Shown here one piece after another: positions 16,164 to 23,890 of a DNA stretch of 64,000 nt; the stretch's first letter is position 1; every line of letters starts with the position of its first letter. The stretch is from NCBI GenBank assembly GCA_035710515.1, contig DASTDE010000003.1, positions 268,882-332,881 of the forward strand, written 5' to 3'. Source of the stretch: Candidatus Rubrimentiphilum sp. (lineage in GTDB: Bacteria > Vulcanimicrobiota > Vulcanimicrobiia > Vulcanimicrobiales > Vulcanimicrobiaceae). The notes beneath the pieces are model-generated. The model did not search any database. It had not been told where the DNA came from and saw nothing but the letters and a program-made list of their open reading frames with translations. The position numbers and the translations under genes were made by a program.

Positions 16164-16809
16164 GCGCGAAATCCACTTTGGTTCCGGTGATCGAAAGCTC
16201 ACCGGAGATCTCAACATGTCCGAGCCCGCGCGTGCCTTGGTCATTTTCGCGCATGGCAGCGGCAGCGGGCGGCGCAGCCCGCGAAATCGCTTCGTCGCGT
16301 CCAGTCTCAATGAAGCCGGCATCGCAACGTTGCTCTTGGATCTGCTCACCAAAAACGAAGAACTGCTCGATGATCGCACGGCTTCGCTGCGCTTCGACAT
16401 CGGCTTGCTGGCGCGTCGGATAACCGCCGTCACCGACTGGGCGCGCGGGCAAAAAGCCTTCGCGCGGATGCCGGTGGGCTATTTCGGCGCAAGCACCGGC
16501 GCCGGCGCGGCGCTTCTGGCCGCCTCCGAACGCAACGACATTTACGCCGTCGTTTCGCGCGGCGGCCGTCCCGATCTCGCCGGCGACGCACTCCGGGCTG
16601 TCCGCGCTCCTACATTACTGATTGTCGGCGCGCGAGATCCCGTCGTCTTGGAGCTGAACCGCAAAGCGGCGACGCAATTAAGCAGCCACGAGATTACCAT
16701 CGTTCCCGATGCGACGCATCTCTTCGAAGAGGCGGGTATGCTCGAAGAGGTTGTTTCGCTTGCGCAGCGATGGTTTCTGCAACACCTGCCGGAACGGCGT
16801 CCGGCTTGA
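16153..16809 (+). CDS. Alpha/beta hydrolase, dienelactone hydrolase family
   Basis: 218 residues. The nucleophile elbow is GYFGASTGAGAAL (Ser in GxSxG), the acid is in VGARDPVV and the His in PDATHLFEE; the oxyanion region is FAHGSGSG. This completes a Ser-Asp-His triad (the dienelactone-type Cys is replaced by Ser). The start overlaps the PRTase gene, and in other genomes the two are a single polypeptide, so they probably act together. Substrate unknown. Confidence 0.88.
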   Translation: MATEREIHFGSGDRKLTGDLNMSEPARALVIFAHGSGSGRRSPRNRFVASSLNEAGIATLLLDLLTKNEELLDDRTASLRFDIGLLARRITAVTDWARGQKAFARMPVGYFGASTGAGAALLAASERNDIYAVVSRGGRPDLAGDALRAVRAPTLLIVGARDPVVLELNRKAATQLSSHEITIVPDATHLFEEAGMLEEVVSLAQRWFLQHLPERRPA

Positions 16810-17741
16810 GCATCTTTCCAAAGAACGCCGAAGCGGCAACGGTCGAGATCGACGGCCACCGCGTCGGGCTAACCAACCTGAATAAGGTCTTCTGGCCGAA
16901 ACTCGGCCTGCGCAAGCGCGACTTGCTCGAGTATTACGTGCGCATCGCGCCGGTGCTGTTGCCGCACCTGCGCGGCAAGGCCATCGTCATGAAACGCTAT
17001 CCGAATGGGATCGACGGCGATTTCTTCTTCATGAAACGCACGCCGCCGTCGCGCCCCGATTGGATCAAGACCTGTCCGATCGCGCACGGCAAAGGCATCA
17101 TCGACTTTCCCCTTGCGCCGGACCGCGCGGCGCTGCTGTGGCTCATTAACTTGGGATGCATCGACCTCAATCCATGGTACGCGCCTTGCGACTCGCCCGA
17201 TCAGCCGGATTACTTGCACTTCGATCTCGATCCGCAGGGAGCGCCATTTTCGGCCGTGCGCGAAGCCGCGCTGATCGTAAACGATGCGCTTACCGCGCTC
17301 AAAATGACGGTCTTCGCGAAGACTTCAGGCGGTCACGGCATGCATCTCTACGTGGGAATTAAGCGCGGCCCCAAGCAGCACGAGGTGTGGGCAATTGCCA
17401 AGAGTATCGGGCATGAGCTCGCGCGCGCGCACCGCGACCTGCTCACGGTCGAGTACAAGGTGGCCAAACGCCCGCGGGGCACCGTGCTCGTGGATTACAA
17501 CCAAAATGCGAGTGGGCGCACGTTAAGTAGTATTTACAGTGTTCGGCCAAATCTTTACGCTGGCGTGTCCATGCCGGTGACATGGGAGGAAGTCGAGCGC
17601 GGAATAACGCCGCAAGACTTCACCATACTAAATTCGGTTAAGCGCGTAAACCGAATTGGGGATTTGTGGGCGCCCCTTCTGCAGAAACGGGGGAGGTACA
17701 ACCTTGGCGCGTTGATTAAGGAGATGGGCCTTGGCGGATAG
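16770..17741 (+). CDS. ligD: LigD-type polymerase domain protein (NHEJ primase-polymerase)
   Basis: 323 residues covering only the archaeo-eukaryotic-primase-like PolDom of LigD: VGLTNLNKVFWP, MKRYPNGIDGDFFFMKR, YLHFDLDPQ (metal Asp pair) and KTSGGHGMHLYVGI. It can fill in or add nucleotides during end joining; ligase and nuclease domains are absent and no ku gene is in the window. The start is ATG 16770 or TTG 16806, which overlaps the hydrolase stop. The last ~80 codons look more AT-rich than the rest and are duplicated in degenerate form at 20.9-21.15 kb. Confidence 0.9.
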   Translation: MVSATPAGTASGLSIFPKNAEAATVEIDGHRVGLTNLNKVFWPKLGLRKRDLLEYYVRIAPVLLPHLRGKAIVMKRYPNGIDGDFFFMKRTPPSRPDWIKTCPIAHGKGIIDFPLAPDRAALLWLINLGCIDLNPWYAPCDSPDQPDYLHFDLDPQGAPFSAVREAALIVNDALTALKMTVFAKTSGGHGMHLYVGIKRGPKQHEVWAIAKSIGHELARAHRDLLTVEYKVAKRPRGTVLVDYNQNASGRTLSSIYSVRPNLYAGVSMPVTWEEVERGITPQDFTILNSVKRVNRIGDLWAPLLQKRGRYNLGALIKEMGLGG

Positions 17742-17743
17742 TT

Positions 17744-18289
17744 CTACTCCCGACTTGTACCTGGACTATTCCGCAGCCGTTCGAGGTAATCCACATCTAA
17801 CTCGTCACGCAGAATCTGGCGTGAGCGCTCGATGAGACGGCACTTCGTAAATTCGTCGGCTTCAAAGAAATAGGCTCGCAGCACCTCGAGCATTTCCAAG
17901 TCATGCATTAATTTTTCCGGGGCCGCCTTTGCCACATACTCCTCAAAATGCTGGGGCGGCACGCCGGCCGCTTTGGCGATCTTAAGCAACATCTTCGCGT
18001 TCATGCCGCGGCGCAGTAGTTGTGAAAGATAAGAGGGGTCGAACCCTACTTTTTGCGCGATAGCCTGCTTGAGGATTCCGTGGGCCCCTAATTCAATCAA
18101 CTGCTCATTGACAGTGCGTGCGGGTACGGCGCGATGCCTATGGCGACGGTGGCCTCTTTGCTGCGCGGTCGCGGAGGTTGGTCGCGAGTCGGATTGGGGC
18201 ACCGCGTCCTCCAATTCCCGCGCGATTCGCATGACGACTTCATGCAGTGTCGCGATGCCTTCTTCCGATAGGCTCTTCCGTGGCCGCAT
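17744..18289 (-). CDS. Helix-turn-helix regulator-like protein
   Basis: 181 residues. The centre has a Cro/CI-type HTH: ILKQAIAQKVGFDPSYLSQLLRRGMNAKMLLKIAKAAG in segments at about 73-110. The N-terminus has a basic stretch (RGHRRHRHR) and the C-terminus is a charged helical region (LRAYFFEADEFTKCRLIERS). It ends two bases after the ligD stop, tail to tail, and starts opposite another XRE gene. Probably an autoregulator of the island. Confidence 0.7.
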   Translation of the reverse strand: MRPRKSLSEEGIATLHEVVMRIARELEDAVPQSDSRPTSATAQQRGHRRHRHRAVPARTVNEQLIELGAHGILKQAIAQKVGFDPSYLSQLLRRGMNAKMLLKIAKAAGVPPQHFEEYVAKAAPEKLMHDLEMLEVLRAYFFEADEFTKCRLIERSRQILRDELDVDYLERLRNSPGTSRE

Positions 18290-18309
18290 AAGCCCTTTGA
18301 GTTAATCGC

Positions 18310-18342
18310 TAAAGCGCTTTATCCTTTTTTGGGATATCCCAA
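18310..18342. promoter_or_regulatory. Two perfect palindromes in a divergent promoter region
   Basis: TAAAGCGCTTTA at 18310-18321 and TTGGGATATCCCAA at 18329-18342 are both perfect palindromes. They lie in the 74-base gap between two divergently transcribed HTH genes, where operators for one or both regulators would be expected. No other copies were noticed in the window. Confidence 0.6.
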
Positions 18343-18363
18343 TAGGGGTTCTAGAGTAAACGG

Positions 18364-18591
18364 GTGAGCCGCAGCATCTATTCACCCCGTTATGCGGTCT
18401 TGCGCGCCCTGCTGGTCAGGGAGCGTGAAAAGCGGGGCTTCACGCAAGGCGAAGTGGCCAGACAAATGGGCCGGCCGCAATCCTTCATCAGTAAGGTGGA
18501 GTCTGGCGAGCGGCGGCTCGACGTCATAGAACTTTTCGAAATCCTTGATATCCTAGGCGTGGACCGAGCCCGCTTCATGAGGCTGATTTAG
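18364..18591 (+). CDS. XRE-family helix-turn-helix regulator
   Basis: 75 residues from GTG 18364. It is a bare HTH_3 domain: LVREREKRGFTQGEVARQM, RPQSFISKVESGERRLDVIEL and a final helix. It is divergent from the larger HTH gene, with the two palindromes between them, giving a two-regulator switch layout like that of temperate elements. No downstream effector gene follows on the same strand. Confidence 0.85.
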   Translation: MSRSIYSPRYAVLRALLVREREKRGFTQGEVARQMGRPQSFISKVESGERRLDVIELFEILDILGVDRARFMRLI

Positions 18592-18624
18592 GCCCAAAGA
18601 CTCGTTCGCGCGTGCCCCGCTTCG

Positions 18625-18942
18625 CTAACCCTTCAATTTGTTTATCATCGAATCCAGATTTTCGTCAACTTTAAGCGTCTGGCGCCGCGCGAGTTCAAAA
18701 AGTTCCCTAATCCAGTGTCCCGGGATCACGCCCGCGCGCGAGTCAACCGATGTTAATAGGTCGCCGTTGGCATTCGTAATGGCCATATTATAGAACTCAG
18801 CCATGTTCCTAATCGTGATGCGATTTTCACCAACGCGAGTGGTGACAACGTCGCCTTGAGCCAACCACGAAATGGCACCTTTTTTTGTCCTATCCAATAC
18901 GAGCCGCAAAACCTCAACGGCCTTGGGATCAACAGTGCTCAT
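18625..18942 (-). CDS. Hypothetical protein, third gene of RHH operon
   Basis: 105 residues, soluble, with a beta-rich centre (TKKGAISWLAQGDVVTTRVGENRITIRN) and a helical C-terminus ending LDSMINKLKG. The ATG overlaps the stop of the preceding gene (ATGA), so it is translated with it. No family is recognised. Base composition is lower in GC than the flanking housekeeping genes, consistent with transfer. Confidence 0.65.
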   Translation of the reverse strand: MSTVDPKAVEVLRLVLDRTKKGAISWLAQGDVVTTRVGENRITIRNMAEFYNMAITNANGDLLTSVDSRAGVIPGHWIRELFELARRQTLKVDENLDSMINKLKG

Positions 18943-19556
18943 TTCATCCCTACTTGGCTACGAATGTCGGCGGACACCTCGTTTAACCAATCAAGTTGAT
19001 GGTATATCGACTTGTTAAACGAGGCAATGTCTGGTTCGGGCACACCTTGGCCATTCAAAAATTTTTCGACGTAATTGTCCATTTCAGTTAGCTCCGCGGC
19101 CGTACTATCAAGAAATCCCGCATGCTCCGCTTTCATCGTGGCGTGCATAGCCTTGACCGTCGCCAGCGATCGCTTTACATCAGAGTATCGCTCGTGGAGT
19201 TGGGCCCACTTCTTGTCGCGATGCATTTCCGACACGGTTTGCAGAGTTGAGGCGGCCTTCGTTAACTCGGTTAAGGTATCGTACCTGCCAAGGTCGGCAC
19301 GTACCGTGCCGACAGCCTTATTTGCTGCGCTTGCTGCCGTTTCCGTTCGGTGGAGTTGAATTAGGGTAATAGCGAAGCCGAGGACAGTGATTGCCACCCC
19401 GCTTACACTTGCAACCGAATCGGCGTGCGACTTCGTTATGAGCCCGACGAAGATTACGGCTAAGAGAACGGCGATCCCCACGATGACGGCCGCAATGCCG
19501 GCCATAGCCCAAGATGATATGGGCTCGCGCAATTCCGTCTTAGTCACGTGATGCAC
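18939..19556 (-). CDS. Two-helix membrane protein with coiled-coil domain
   Basis: 205 residues. Two transmembrane helices (~16-40 and ~46-66, IAAVIVGIAVLLAVIFVGL and VASVSGVAITVLGFAITLI) are followed by a long charged helical region (~75-200) likely to form a coiled coil. It sits between an RHH regulator and an unknown soluble protein in one operon. The layout of membrane anchor plus helical cytoplasmic domain recalls small defence or stress effectors, but no motif confirms that. Confidence 0.65.
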   Translation of the reverse strand: MHHVTKTELREPISSWAMAGIAAVIVGIAVLLAVIFVGLITKSHADSVASVSGVAITVLGFAITLIQLHRTETAASAANKAVGTVRADLGRYDTLTELTKAASTLQTVSEMHRDKKWAQLHERYSDVKRSLATVKAMHATMKAEHAGFLDSTAAELTEMDNYVEKFLNGQGVPEPDIASFNKSIYHQLDWLNEVSADIRSQVGMK

Positions 19557-19558
19557 AC

Positions 19559-19957
19559 CTATCCGGCATCCAGGTCAACACCGTAGCGATTCCCGTCAGA
19601 ACTCAAAGGAACAACGGACGGGATCGCCTTCTCCGTTTGATGGCGAACGCGATTCAGAACCTCCTCCTTGACCTGTTCACCCAAGAGAGTTGTCAACATC
19701 CATTTCGCGCCCGCGAGTTGCGCGCGGATCTCCTCCAGGTGCTGCGTCATGCCGAAATTGATTTGTTCATGATAGAAAGATTCGGTGATCCGCCTGATTA
19801 CGTCGGCCGGCCGGCTGAAGTCCAGCGTTCGCGCGAGGTGCGTCTTGATTAGGTTTGAGCGACTGCGGAAGTCCCTTTCTGCGGCGCGGTCAACCAAGTC
19901 GAGGATTTCCGGCGAGAGGCGCAGAGATATAACCTGGTCGCTTTCCGTAGTTGCCAT
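19559..19957 (-). CDS. Ribbon-helix-helix (CopG-like) regulator with C-terminal extension
   Basis: 132 residues. The first ~50 residues form an RHH domain (VISLRLSPEILDLVDRAAERDFRSRSNLI): one DNA-contacting strand and two helices. A longer C-terminal part (EEIRAQLAGAKWMLTTLLGE) may bind a ligand or partner. It leads a three-gene minus-strand operon and probably represses it through the inverted repeat in its own promoter. The first ATG is six bases after the -10, so the message is probably leaderless. Confidence 0.8.
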   Translation of the reverse strand: MATTESDQVISLRLSPEILDLVDRAAERDFRSRSNLIKTHLARTLDFSRPADVIRRITESFYHEQINFGMTQHLEEIRAQLAGAKWMLTTLLGEQVKEEVLNRVRHQTEKAIPSVVPLSSDGNRYGVDLDAG

Positions 19958-19963
19958 GAGTTT

Positions 19964-19993
19964 ATTGTAGTATTTTGATTACAATAAAATCAA
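19964..19993 (-). promoter_or_regulatory. Promoter and operator of the RHH operon
   Basis: On the minus strand TTGATT (19993-19988) and TACAAT (19969-19964) are 18 bases apart. TTGATT and AATCAA (19980-19975) form an inverted repeat that covers the -35, a natural site for the RHH protein. The ATG follows the -10 by six bases. Confidence 0.65.
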
Positions 19994-20084
19994 CAAGCGC
20001 TGGCTCGCTTGTTTTGCCGCCTTTCACCTCGCCGAGCGCCATCCGTCGGGTGGTCGTCCCATTTGAGTTAAGGGGCCGGCTAGG

Positions 20085-20768
20085 TTGCTCCAGAAGCGAC
20101 CGCTCATGAGCTGGTGGCGCGAACGACTGAGCGACAAGGCGTTCTCCGATCTTGTGGCCGCCACTATTATTGGAAGTTTTATCGCGCTAGTTCTGTGGGC
20201 TCTGGCCCAGGCTTTCGGTAGCGCGTTCTTGCAGCTCCACAATGTCGGGCCAATCCCGGGACCGCTCGCTCCGCTCCTAGTCTTTATTGCGACATTCATA
20301 TTGTCATGGCTGCTTTATTTCGCCGGCCGATCCGTCGCTTGGAGGTTGAGATACGAGACGGTCACATGGATAAATCCCAACTTGCCGGGCCCGACCGCCC
20401 TACACACTGGTGGTCCCGGACAGCAGCAGATAACGCTACCTGCGCCAGAGCATTTCCAAAATATCAGTTGGGATAGGTTACGAATGACCCTAACGTACAT
20501 GGGTTGTTCTCGTGACCGTCGCGACAACATCTACGCAGCACACGTTCGCGCAGTCGCAGCCTTCGCAGACAAGGAGCTAACGTTCACGCCCGGTCCAGAT
20601 GCCAAGGAGATCGGACAGAACATATTTAGGCTGCCTATCCGTACCCTAAGTAGTGGTGCGGGCACCGCTATTTATGCCAGGGCCCCCGGTTTCACGATAC
20701 TCGTAGTTTCAGCGGAACACATAGACCCACTAACCGGAGTCTTGACCCTCGGTATCTATTTCGCTTAA
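20085..20768 (+). CDS. Membrane protein of unknown function
   Basis: 227 residues from TTG 20085, chosen because AAGGGG lies nine bases upstream; ATG 20106 is the alternative. Two transmembrane helices (~24-46 and ~60-82) are followed by a soluble domain of about 140 residues containing ITLPAPEHFQNISWDRLRMT and PLTGVLTLGIYFA. It is the last gene of the island before the ligD remnant. No family is recognised. Confidence 0.6.
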   Translation: MLQKRPLMSWWRERLSDKAFSDLVAATIIGSFIALVLWALAQAFGSAFLQLHNVGPIPGPLAPLLVFIATFILSWLLYFAGRSVAWRLRYETVTWINPNLPGPTALHTGGPGQQQITLPAPEHFQNISWDRLRMTLTYMGCSRDRRDNIYAAHVRAVAAFADKELTFTPGPDAKEIGQNIFRLPIRTLSSGAGTAIYARAPGFTILVVSAEHIDPLTGVLTLGIYFA

Positions 20769-20867
20769 GCAGTTTCCAGGCTAGCCGTAAGAATGTCCGC
20801 ATGCCCCGATAGTGTTGGCTACGCGGTAAGATAACGCCTCAATGGGTTGACGAAAATCGATGGAATC

Positions 20868-21152
20868 GCGGTCGCGTTACGTGCGCCAAGGTGCCCCTTA
20901 ACACAACCGTTGCGACGTTTCTGCAACCAGAATCGCTCGGGGGCGACTCTCGCTTCGGTCTATTCCGTGCGCCCCAATGCTTATGCCGGCGTTTCCATGC
21001 CGGTGACGTGGAAAGAAGTCGAGCGCGGAATCGAGCCCGAGGATTTTACGATGCTCAATGCGCTCAAGCGGGTTGAGAAGCTCGGCGATCTGTGGAAGCC
21101 GCTGACGCTAGCTCGCGGCCGATTCGATCTCAAACCGTTGCTGCAGTCATAA
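20868..21152 (+). pseudogene. Remnant of a ligD polymerase-domain 3' end
   Basis: The reading frame ending at 21152 aligns with the ligD tail: NQNRSGATLASVYSVRPN, AGVSMPVTWKEVERGIEPE and MLNALKRVEKLGDLWKPL. The part before NQN is degenerate, and the N-terminal ~230 codons are missing. Base composition matches the chromosome better than the tail of the intact gene does, suggesting this is the original ligD end, displaced when the island entered. Confidence 0.8.
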
Positions 21153-21176
21153 AGATCTCTTTGGGCTCGTCCGGCA

Positions 21177-21893
21177 TCAGATCGGAAATCCATTCGTGGC
21201 TGAACCCGCGGCGCGAACACAGCGGTAGCCGGTCTTGCCTCCCGGAAGACTGTTCTCAATCCCCGCCGGAAAATTGAGTGAGCCGTCCGGCCGGTGATCG
21301 ATCGCAATCGCGTAGGTGCGCTGGTCTCCCGTCCTCACAAAGCAGTACGTGTAGCCAACAGTCAATACATCATATTGACCACGATTGACACCAAACCAAA
21401 ACGAAACGTTGCCGGCGCCATTAGCATCCAAATGAAAGACCTGGCCTCCGCCAAAAGGCTGCCAGAGGTGGTTGAAAGACGCGAGCAGCACGGCGTTCTG
21501 CGTGTCGAGCGTATTGTATATTTCCGTAAAGCCCCGCGTACGCGGATGTAAGTAGACCTGGTGGTGCTGCCGCGGCAAGAATCGGGTGCCGAACACATTG
21601 ACGGCGATGCCCGCAAGATCCGCTGGAGATGCCGCGATACTATGGAAATTCACGGTCACGCTGACGAACTCCATGTTCGAGCGCTGGACCTGATGGGCGA
21701 CCGCAAGCGACGATTCAACGTTTATCGGCTGGTTCGCCGGTTTTATCCGTTCTTGGTACACAAAAACGTAGAATGCCCAGCCTGCAGCGATAACGAGCGC
21801 GGCGATCTCCGCGATGTGACGCCAGTGCTCGGCGCGCGACGGATGCGTGTGAACGTGATAGGAGGCCTGATCGGGGCCTCCGGGTGGTATCAT
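21177..21893 (-). CDS. Membrane-anchored protein of unknown function
   Basis: About 238 residues: a short His-rich N-terminus (YHVHTHPSRAEHWRH), one transmembrane helix (~30-50, IAALVIAAGWAFYVFVY) and an extracytoplasmic beta-rich domain with ITVN-like strands (NMEFVSVTVNFHSIA) and several His residues. ATG 21893 has GAAGG upstream; ATG 21911 is an alternative. It overlaps no neighbour. No family is recognised, but the domain spacing suggests an immunoglobulin-like sandwich. Confidence 0.6.
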   Translation of the reverse strand: MIPPGGPDQASYHVHTHPSRAEHWRHIAEIAALVIAAGWAFYVFVYQERIKPANQPINVESSLAVAHQVQRSNMEFVSVTVNFHSIAASPADLAGIAVNVFGTRFLPRQHHQVYLHPRTRGFTEIYNTLDTQNAVLLASFNHLWQPFGGGQVFHLDANGAGNVSFWFGVNRGQYDVLTVGYTYCFVRTGDQRTYAIAIDHRPDGSLNFPAGIENSLPGGKTGYRCVRAAGSATNGFPI

Positions 21894-21948
21894 GATCGCG
21901 CCTTCGAGCATGATAGTTTAAATGCCCGTTCGGGGTAAAAGGAGTTAT

Positions 21949-22155
21949 ATGGAAGCTGACCGTTTTTCGGCTGCTCACGGGCAGATCGCAATCCGGCTCG
22001 ATGCACCCGGCGCAAATCGTGTACTGCTCGCGCTGGAACGGCTCGATCAGCAGAGCGGGCTCGATCCCGCACTCGCGGAGCTGCGCGAAGCCCTTAGGCA
22101 AGCTTTGGTCACGAAATCATCGGGCGACACCGACAGTGCCCCGAGCACGGAGTAA
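21949..22155 (+). CDS. Small hypothetical protein
   Basis: 68 residues from ATG 21949, which has AAGGAG four bases upstream; an upstream ATG at 21922 has none. One amphipathic helical region (RVLLALERLDQQSGLDPALAELREALRQAL) with a polar Ser/Thr-rich tail. It precedes the basic DUF6496 gene by 15 bases and is probably cotranscribed with it. Function unknown. Confidence 0.6.
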   Translation: MEADRFSAAHGQIAIRLDAPGANRVLLALERLDQQSGLDPALAELREALRQALVTKSSGDTDSAPSTE

Positions 22156-22170
22156 ACCTAGGAGTTACAC

Positions 22171-22407
22171 ATGGCACGAAAACGCAAAACTACCCGCAAG
22201 AAAACGACCGCTCGTAAAAAAGGCAAGCGGAAGTACGGACCCAAGGCGTCACGCAAAGTTGAGCGCACGATGCACGAGATGAAGCGCGGCAAATTAAAAT
22301 CGGGACGTAGCGGCAAGAAAGTTACAAGCCGGAAGCAAGCCATCGCGATCGGCCTCTCCGAGGCTCGCCGTGAAGGCGACAAAGTACCGAAGCGCAAGAA
22401 GAGCTAG
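22171..22407 (+). CDS. DUF6496-like very basic protein
   Basis: 78 residues, dominated by Lys and Arg. The N-terminal RKRKTTRKKTTARKKGKRK is histone-H1-like, and the rest (YGPKASRKVERTMHEMKRGK, KVTSRKQAIAIGLSEARR) matches the DUF6496 domain. AGGAG lies six bases before the ATG. The composition suggests nucleic-acid binding or compaction. It overlaps the convergent gene by four bases. Confidence 0.8.
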   Translation: MARKRKTTRKKTTARKKGKRKYGPKASRKVERTMHEMKRGKLKSGRSGKKVTSRKQAIAIGLSEARREGDKVPKRKKS

Positions 22408-22928
22408 TCGCTCGTCAACCTCGGCGGCGATATCTGCAACAGACTGAGGATGTGCGACAGGCGTTCCGCCAGCGGATTCTGTCCGCCTCGGAGCGCTTCG
22501 TCGCGCAATTGACGCAGCTCTTCGACTGCGCGGCTGATGTCCGGCCGGTTCATTTCGCGAAAGACTTCGCGCGCCCGGTTGAAACGGGTTTCTTCATCTT
22601 CTTCGCGCGAACGCCGCTCGAACGACGGCAGTTCGTCGGAGTGTCCCAGCACGATATCGCCGGCGATCTCGATGATTGCATCGGCGTGCACCCGCGCGCC
22701 GGTGGCGGCTAAGTCAACGTAGCGATCTTCGCGATCGTGCGCGGAGATCGCGATGAGGTTGGCCTCGACGCACAGTTCGATTAAACCGCCGACGTACGGA
22801 ATGGCTTCGGTCGCCGTCTCCAGATACGCCTCGTACAGCTCTTCTTCGTCCTCTTCGGTCGCGTCGAGGTAGTAGCTCCACGCACGGCGTGCGTCGAGCA
22901 CTGCCCGGAAAACATCGCTATCGCTCAT
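22404..22928 (-). CDS. Hypothetical acidic helical protein
   Basis: 174 residues from ATG 22928 (another ATG three codons upstream is possible). It is strongly acidic around ATEEDEEELYEAYLETATEA and ends with a helical RAVEELRQLRDEALRGG stretch. The middle (YVDLAATGARVHADAIIEIAGDI) looks like a small alpha/beta unit. It follows ppx on the same strand with a 33-base gap. No family is recognised. Confidence 0.65.
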   Translation of the reverse strand: MSDSDVFRAVLDARRAWSYYLDATEEDEEELYEAYLETATEAIPYVGGLIELCVEANLIAISAHDREDRYVDLAATGARVHADAIIEIAGDIVLGHSDELPSFERRSREEDEETRFNRAREVFREMNRPDISRAVEELRQLRDEALRGGQNPLAERLSHILSLLQISPPRLTSD

Positions 22929-22961
22929 ACTGCGCACTTCTACGCACGACGCGCCGGTCCG

Positions 22962-23834
22962 CTAGTGGCGGATCAGGTAGCCTAGGAGCAGATCATTGGC
23001 TGAGACAATTGCTTTCGAATGGCCCGTGGCCGCACATGCTTCGTCGACGATGAGGGCGCCCGCGAGCAAAATGTCGGCTCGCTGCTCCGGCATCGCCGGC
23101 AGTTGTTTGCGCCGCTCGAGCGGCAATGATGCGAGCAGGTCGATCAGAGCGCTCAAGCGATCTCGGTTGAGGTTTCTGTAGGGTTTGTTGCTCCGTTCGC
23201 CCTTAATTACCGCGCAGGCAGTGCTGGCACTCCCGCCGACCGTGACCAACTGGTCGACCGCACCCAGGGAAAGCAGCGGTTGCACGTCGGCACGCGCATA
23301 ATCGCGGGCCTTGCGCAATTCATCCGAGCACACGATACCACGCAAGCTCGGAAAATGCTCCGTCAAACGCACTGCACCGATCTCGCAGGAGACGTGGTCG
23401 TCCGCGGTCGCGTATTCGGTGCTTCCGCCCCCGACGTCCAGCACGCCGTAAGTTACGCCTGGCGGCAAACCGGAGATTGCGCCGGCGTACGAACAGCGCG
23501 CTTCTTCGTCGCCGCTTATGATCTCAGGTGCAGCTCCGGCGATCGCTCTTACGCGAGCGGAAAACTCTTCAGAATTGTTTGCTCGGCGTAGGGCGCTTGT
23601 GGCGATGACGCGGATGTCGGACTTATATTTCCGGACGCGTTTCACGTGCTCGCCGATCGCGTCCAGGGTACGCTGCATGGCGGCCTCTTGCAGGGCGCCA
23701 CTTTCCTTTAGGCCCTCGCCGATGCGCGTGCCAATCGAGCGCTTGAATAAGACGTGCGGCTTTGGGTCGAGCTCAGCGACCAAAGCTCGCGTAGAGTTTG
23801 TGCCGATGGAGATGATGCCCGCGGGCCTCGTCAA
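22962..23834 (-). CDS. Ppx/GppA phosphatase family protein
   Basis: 290 residues, a single ASKHA-fold Ppx/GppA domain: IISIGTNSTRALVAEL (phosphate 1), GDEEARCSYAGA and GVLDVGGGSTEYA (phosphate 2). It probably hydrolyses polyphosphate or guanosine pentaphosphate in the cytoplasm. The length fits the short form without the C-terminal HD domain. The start is TTG 23834; no ATG lies upstream that keeps the frame. A dispersed repeat sits just before the start. Confidence 0.85.
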   Translation of the reverse strand: MTRPAGIISIGTNSTRALVAELDPKPHVLFKRSIGTRIGEGLKESGALQEAAMQRTLDAIGEHVKRVRKYKSDIRVIATSALRRANNSEEFSARVRAIAGAAPEIISGDEEARCSYAGAISGLPPGVTYGVLDVGGGSTEYATADDHVSCEIGAVRLTEHFPSLRGIVCSDELRKARDYARADVQPLLSLGAVDQLVTVGGSASTACAVIKGERSNKPYRNLNRDRLSALIDLLASLPLERRKQLPAMPEQRADILLAGALIVDEACAATGHSKAIVSANDLLLGYLIRH

Positions 23835-23841
23835 GCTCGGC

Positions 23842-23873
23842 CGTGGTTCGACAAGCTCACCATGACACAGTGA
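23842..23873. repeat. Dispersed REP-like repeat, copy A
   Basis: Minus-strand CACTGTGTCATGGTGAGCTTG followed by TCGAACCA. The core is shared with a copy at 32862 (CACTGTCATCGTGAGG, TCGAAC), and its GAGC-TTGTCGAA part with the copy in accA. It lies in the gap between ppx and the upstream gene. Confidence 0.55.
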
Positions 23874-23890
23874 AGGTCCGCCACTGCGTG

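Larger units (their letters stand above)
17500..21152. mobile_element. Putative genomic island bounded by duplicated ligD 3' end
   Basis: The tail of intact ligD and a degenerate copy at 20868-21152 flank six small genes, mostly regulators and unknown proteins. Identical stretches shared by the two tails include 14 bases (17568-17581 and 20994-21007) and 17 bases (17589-17605 and 21015-21031) at equal spacing. Such a gene-tail duplication is what elements that integrate into a gene's 3' end leave. No integrase or transposase is seen, so the island could be degenerate or formed by recombination. Boundaries are approximate. Confidence 0.5.
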
